A DNA stretch of 64,000 bases from Oscillatoria acuminata PCC 6304 (GTDB lineage: Bacteria; Cyanobacteriota; Cyanobacteriia; Cyanobacteriales; Laspinemataceae). A model generated the notes under the pieces. It ran no database searches. It was not told the DNA's origin and saw only the letters and a program-made list of their open reading frames with translations. The DNA lies in assembly GCF_000317105.1 (NCBI RefSeq), contig NC_019693.1:2728001-2792000 (forward strand). The letters run 5' to 3'. Positions 62,126-64,000 of this stretch are shown here, piece by piece. Both the position numbers and the translations under genes were made by a program. Each line of letters begins with the position of its first letter. Position 1 is the stretch's first letter.

Positions 62126-64000
62126 ATGGTGTTTCATCACAAAACTCTCAAACTTTTAATTTTAACGGGGTTGGTGATGGGGGGTATTTATGCCATTGCA
62201 CCGATTCAGAGTAAGCTGTTGATTTCAGAGGCGATCGCGCAAACTGTTCAAGAGGAACAACAGGAAGCCGATCGCCTGTTTGAATTAGGCAAAGAGCAAT
62301 ATCAGCGTCATCAATTTGGCAATGCCTTAGAACCCTGGAGGCGGGCACTGGAAATCTATCAGGCGATCGGGGACCAAAATGGGGAAAGCCGCACCCTCAT
62401 GGGTTTGGGAAATATTTACAATAGCTTGGGACAATACCCTCGGGCGGAGCAATTTTATCAGCAATGCTTACAGATTGCCCGGGACTTTGGCGATCGCACC
62501 CTGGAAGCCCAAGGACTCAACGCCCTGGGAAAAGTAGAACATAATCGGGGACAATATAATCGTTCTGAACAATTGTATCAAGAATCCTTAGCCATTTTTA
62601 CAGAAATCGGTGACAAAAGTGGGATTGCGAATGCTTTAATTGGTCTAGGAACCATTTATCATCGCCGTTGGGTACAATATGACCGAGCGGAGGAATTTTA
62701 TCAGCAGGCTTTAACCCTAGCCCGAGAAATTGGCGATCGCCCCACAGAAGCCCAGAGCCTCCATAGCATTGGCTCACTCTACAACAGCCAGGAAGACTAC
62801 GAACGCGCCGTCGAATTCTATGAGCCAGCCGCCATCATTCGTTGGGAATTAGAAGATAGAGAAGGACTAGGCAACACCCTCCATCACTTAGGATTAGCTT
62901 ACTATCGGTTGGAACAGTATGAGCAGGCAGAAGAATATTTATTCGCCACCATTGAAGTCCGAGAAGAATTGTATCCCAGCTTAACCGATGACCAAAAACT
63001 ATCCTTATTTGAACAACAATTATATACTTACGACCGACTGCAAAAAGCCCTGATTGCTCAAAATAAAACCGATAAAGCCCTGGAAATTTCTGAACGGGGT
63101 CGAGCCAGAGCCTTTGTCGAACTCCTTGCTCAAAAAAACACCGAACCGTTAGAAGAAAACAGGCTGTTAGTCCCGCCTCCGACCCTCGAAGAAATTCGCC
63201 AAATTGCTGCCTCTCAAAATGCGACTATCGTCCAATATTCGCGAATTCGGGGAGACTTTTCTCGAAGAAGTCCCACATTTTTAGAAAATTTAGAACTTTA
63301 TATTTGGGTGATTAAGCCAACCGGAGAAATCACTTTTCATCGCACTGACCTCCAAGATTTATGGCAAGAACAAGACACTTTGTTAGCTAAAATTGTGGCG
63401 AATGCCCGATGTTTTGACAACTGGGTTTGTCGTCAGAATATTACAACGGCTCAACGGAGTGATGTTTCAGAAGTTTACAGTCAACCTATTTCGGAATTTA
63501 ATCAACAAGCTGCCCGGGGGCAAACGGTTGCTCACTCCCCACGCGGCAATGAGGAAGAGTTGCATCAACTCTATCAATTATTAATCGAACCCATTGCGGA
63601 TTTATTACCTTCGGATCCCAATGAGCGGGTGATTTTTATTCCGCAAGATTCGTTATTTTTAGTTCCCTTTCCCGCCTTGCCCGATGCCAATGGGAACTAT
63701 TTGATTGAAAAGCATACAATTCTTACTGCTGCTTCGATTCAAGTTTTAGATTTAACTCGCCGACAGAGACAGAGGATTCCACAAACTCAATCAGATATCT
63801 TGATTGTTGGTAATCCTACCATGCCGATGAGGGGAGAGCGCCGACTTTCGCCTCTATTGGGTGCAGAAACAGAAGCGCAGGCGATCGCCCAACTGCTGAA
63901 TACGACGCCCTTAATTGGGGCGGAGGCCACCAAAGCCAGGGTGATCGAGAAAATGCAAACCTCACGAATTATACATCTAGCGACTCACGGCAGTTTCGAC
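62126..64000 (+). CDS. TPR-CHAT domain protein (truncated by window end)
   Basis: 625 codons are visible and the frame is still open at the window edge. Signal-anchor at residues 8-30 (LKLLILTGLVMGGIYAIAPI). Tetratricopeptide repeats of the 40-residue NB-ARC/kinesin-light-chain type fill about 50-340 (GNIYNSLGQYPRAEQFYQQC and similar units). The CHAT caspase-like domain follows from about 385. It shows the conserved LGAETEAQAIAQLL stretch and ends at the catalytic-histidine motif IIHLATHGSFD; the catalytic cysteine would be beyond the window. CHAT-TPR proteins are numerous in filamentous cyanobacteria, and some CHAT proteases act in defence or cell-death systems. GGGAGAG eight bases before ATG 62126 is a clear ribosome-binding site. 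Confidence 0.9.
   Translation, partial: MVFHHKTLKLLILTGLVMGGIYAIAPIQSKLLISEAIAQTVQEEQQEADRLFELGKEQYQRHQFGNALEPWRRALEIYQAIGDQNGESRTLMGLGNIYNSLGQYPRAEQFYQQCLQIARDFGDRTLEAQGLNALGKVEHNRGQYNRSEQLYQESLAIFTEIGDKSGIANALIGLGTIYHRRWVQYDRAEEFYQQALTLAREIGDRPTEAQSLHSIGSLYNSQEDYERAVEFYEPAAIIRWELEDREGLGNTLHHLGLAYYRLEQYEQAEEYLFATIEVREELYPSLTDDQKLSLFEQQLYTYDRLQKALIAQNKTDKALEISERGRARAFVELLAQKNTEPLEENRLLVPPPTLEEIRQIAASQNATIVQYSRIRGDFSRRSPTFLENLELYIWVIKPTGEITFHRTDLQDLWQEQDTLLAKIVANARCFDNWVCRQNITTAQRSDVSEVYSQPISEFNQQAARGQTVAHSPRGNEEELHQLYQLLIEPIADLLPSDPNERVIFIPQDSLFLVPFPALPDANGNYLIEKHTILTAASIQVLDLTRRQRQRIPQTQSDILIVGNPTMPMRGERRLSPLLGAETEAQAIAQLLNTTPLIGAEATKARVIEKMQTSRIIHLATHGSFD

Overview
The window comes from a cyanobacterium, most likely a filamentous non-heterocystous one of the Oscillatoria/Laspinema kind. 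The evidence is very frequent GCGATCGC (HIP1) octamers, an NdhD subunit of the photosynthetic NDH-1 complex, a SigF-type group 3 sigma factor, the cyanobacterial order DUF3285-ybeY-dgkA-trpG, PEP-CTERM proteins, DUF29/DUF309/CHAT genes and many short palindromic repeats. The genus is an inference from style and was not tested. No tRNA, rRNA or CRISPR array was seen.

Layout. 0.2-9.3 kb: an RppA/RppB-like two-component pair, a peroxiredoxin fused to a 2OG-Fe(II) oxygenase, DUF309, DUF29 and pentapeptide-repeat proteins, a membrane protein and thrB. 9.6-12.4 kb: metX and metY, which with thrB sit at the homoserine branch point. 13.4-15.0 kb: ndhD. 16-37 kb: a large accessory polysaccharide locus. 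It holds a Wzz-like co-polymerase, two Wzy/O-antigen-ligase-like proteins, a Wzx-like flippase, GT4, two tandem GT2s, an APH-fold kinase, a secreted alpha/beta hydrolase, two divergent secreted GH5 glucanases, a GH74-like lipoprotein, two PEP-CTERM proteins plus the remnant of a third, and a WecG/TagA glycosyltransferase with a tail resembling the c-di-GMP-binding MshEN module. The likely collective job is to make, export, assemble and trim a glucan-containing exopolysaccharide.

38-51 kb: a coiled-coil protein, a YqaE/Pmp3 gene broken by TGA, an orphan HepT-like protein, a short chemoreceptor, SUI1/YciH, trpB, a CAP-domain lipoprotein, rnd, sigF, prfB with its programmed +1 frameshift, DUF3285-ybeY-dgkA-trpG, and a metallo-beta-lactamase-fold protein with an eroded metal site. 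51-59 kb: one ABC ATPase followed by four tandem paralogous ABC-2 permeases and the decayed tail of a fifth. 59-64 kb: a TnpB-only IS200/IS605-type element with both end hairpins, folC, and a TPR-CHAT protein that runs off the window.

Repeats are unusually rich: three copies of a 153-175 bp TA-flanked MITE; a GTAGGGGCG...CGCCCCTAC palindrome carried inside three different flanking architectures; a roughly 200 bp G/C-tract element, one copy of which is bounded by a 9-bp direct repeat; an AGAAACCCGGTTTCT element; and perfect palindromes centred on HIP1. Several repeats lie within a few bases of start or stop codons, and one remnant appears to supply the ribosome-binding site and start codon of the chemoreceptor gene. 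The best candidates for something new are the permease array with its variable cysteine-pair loops and the glucanase-equipped polysaccharide locus.
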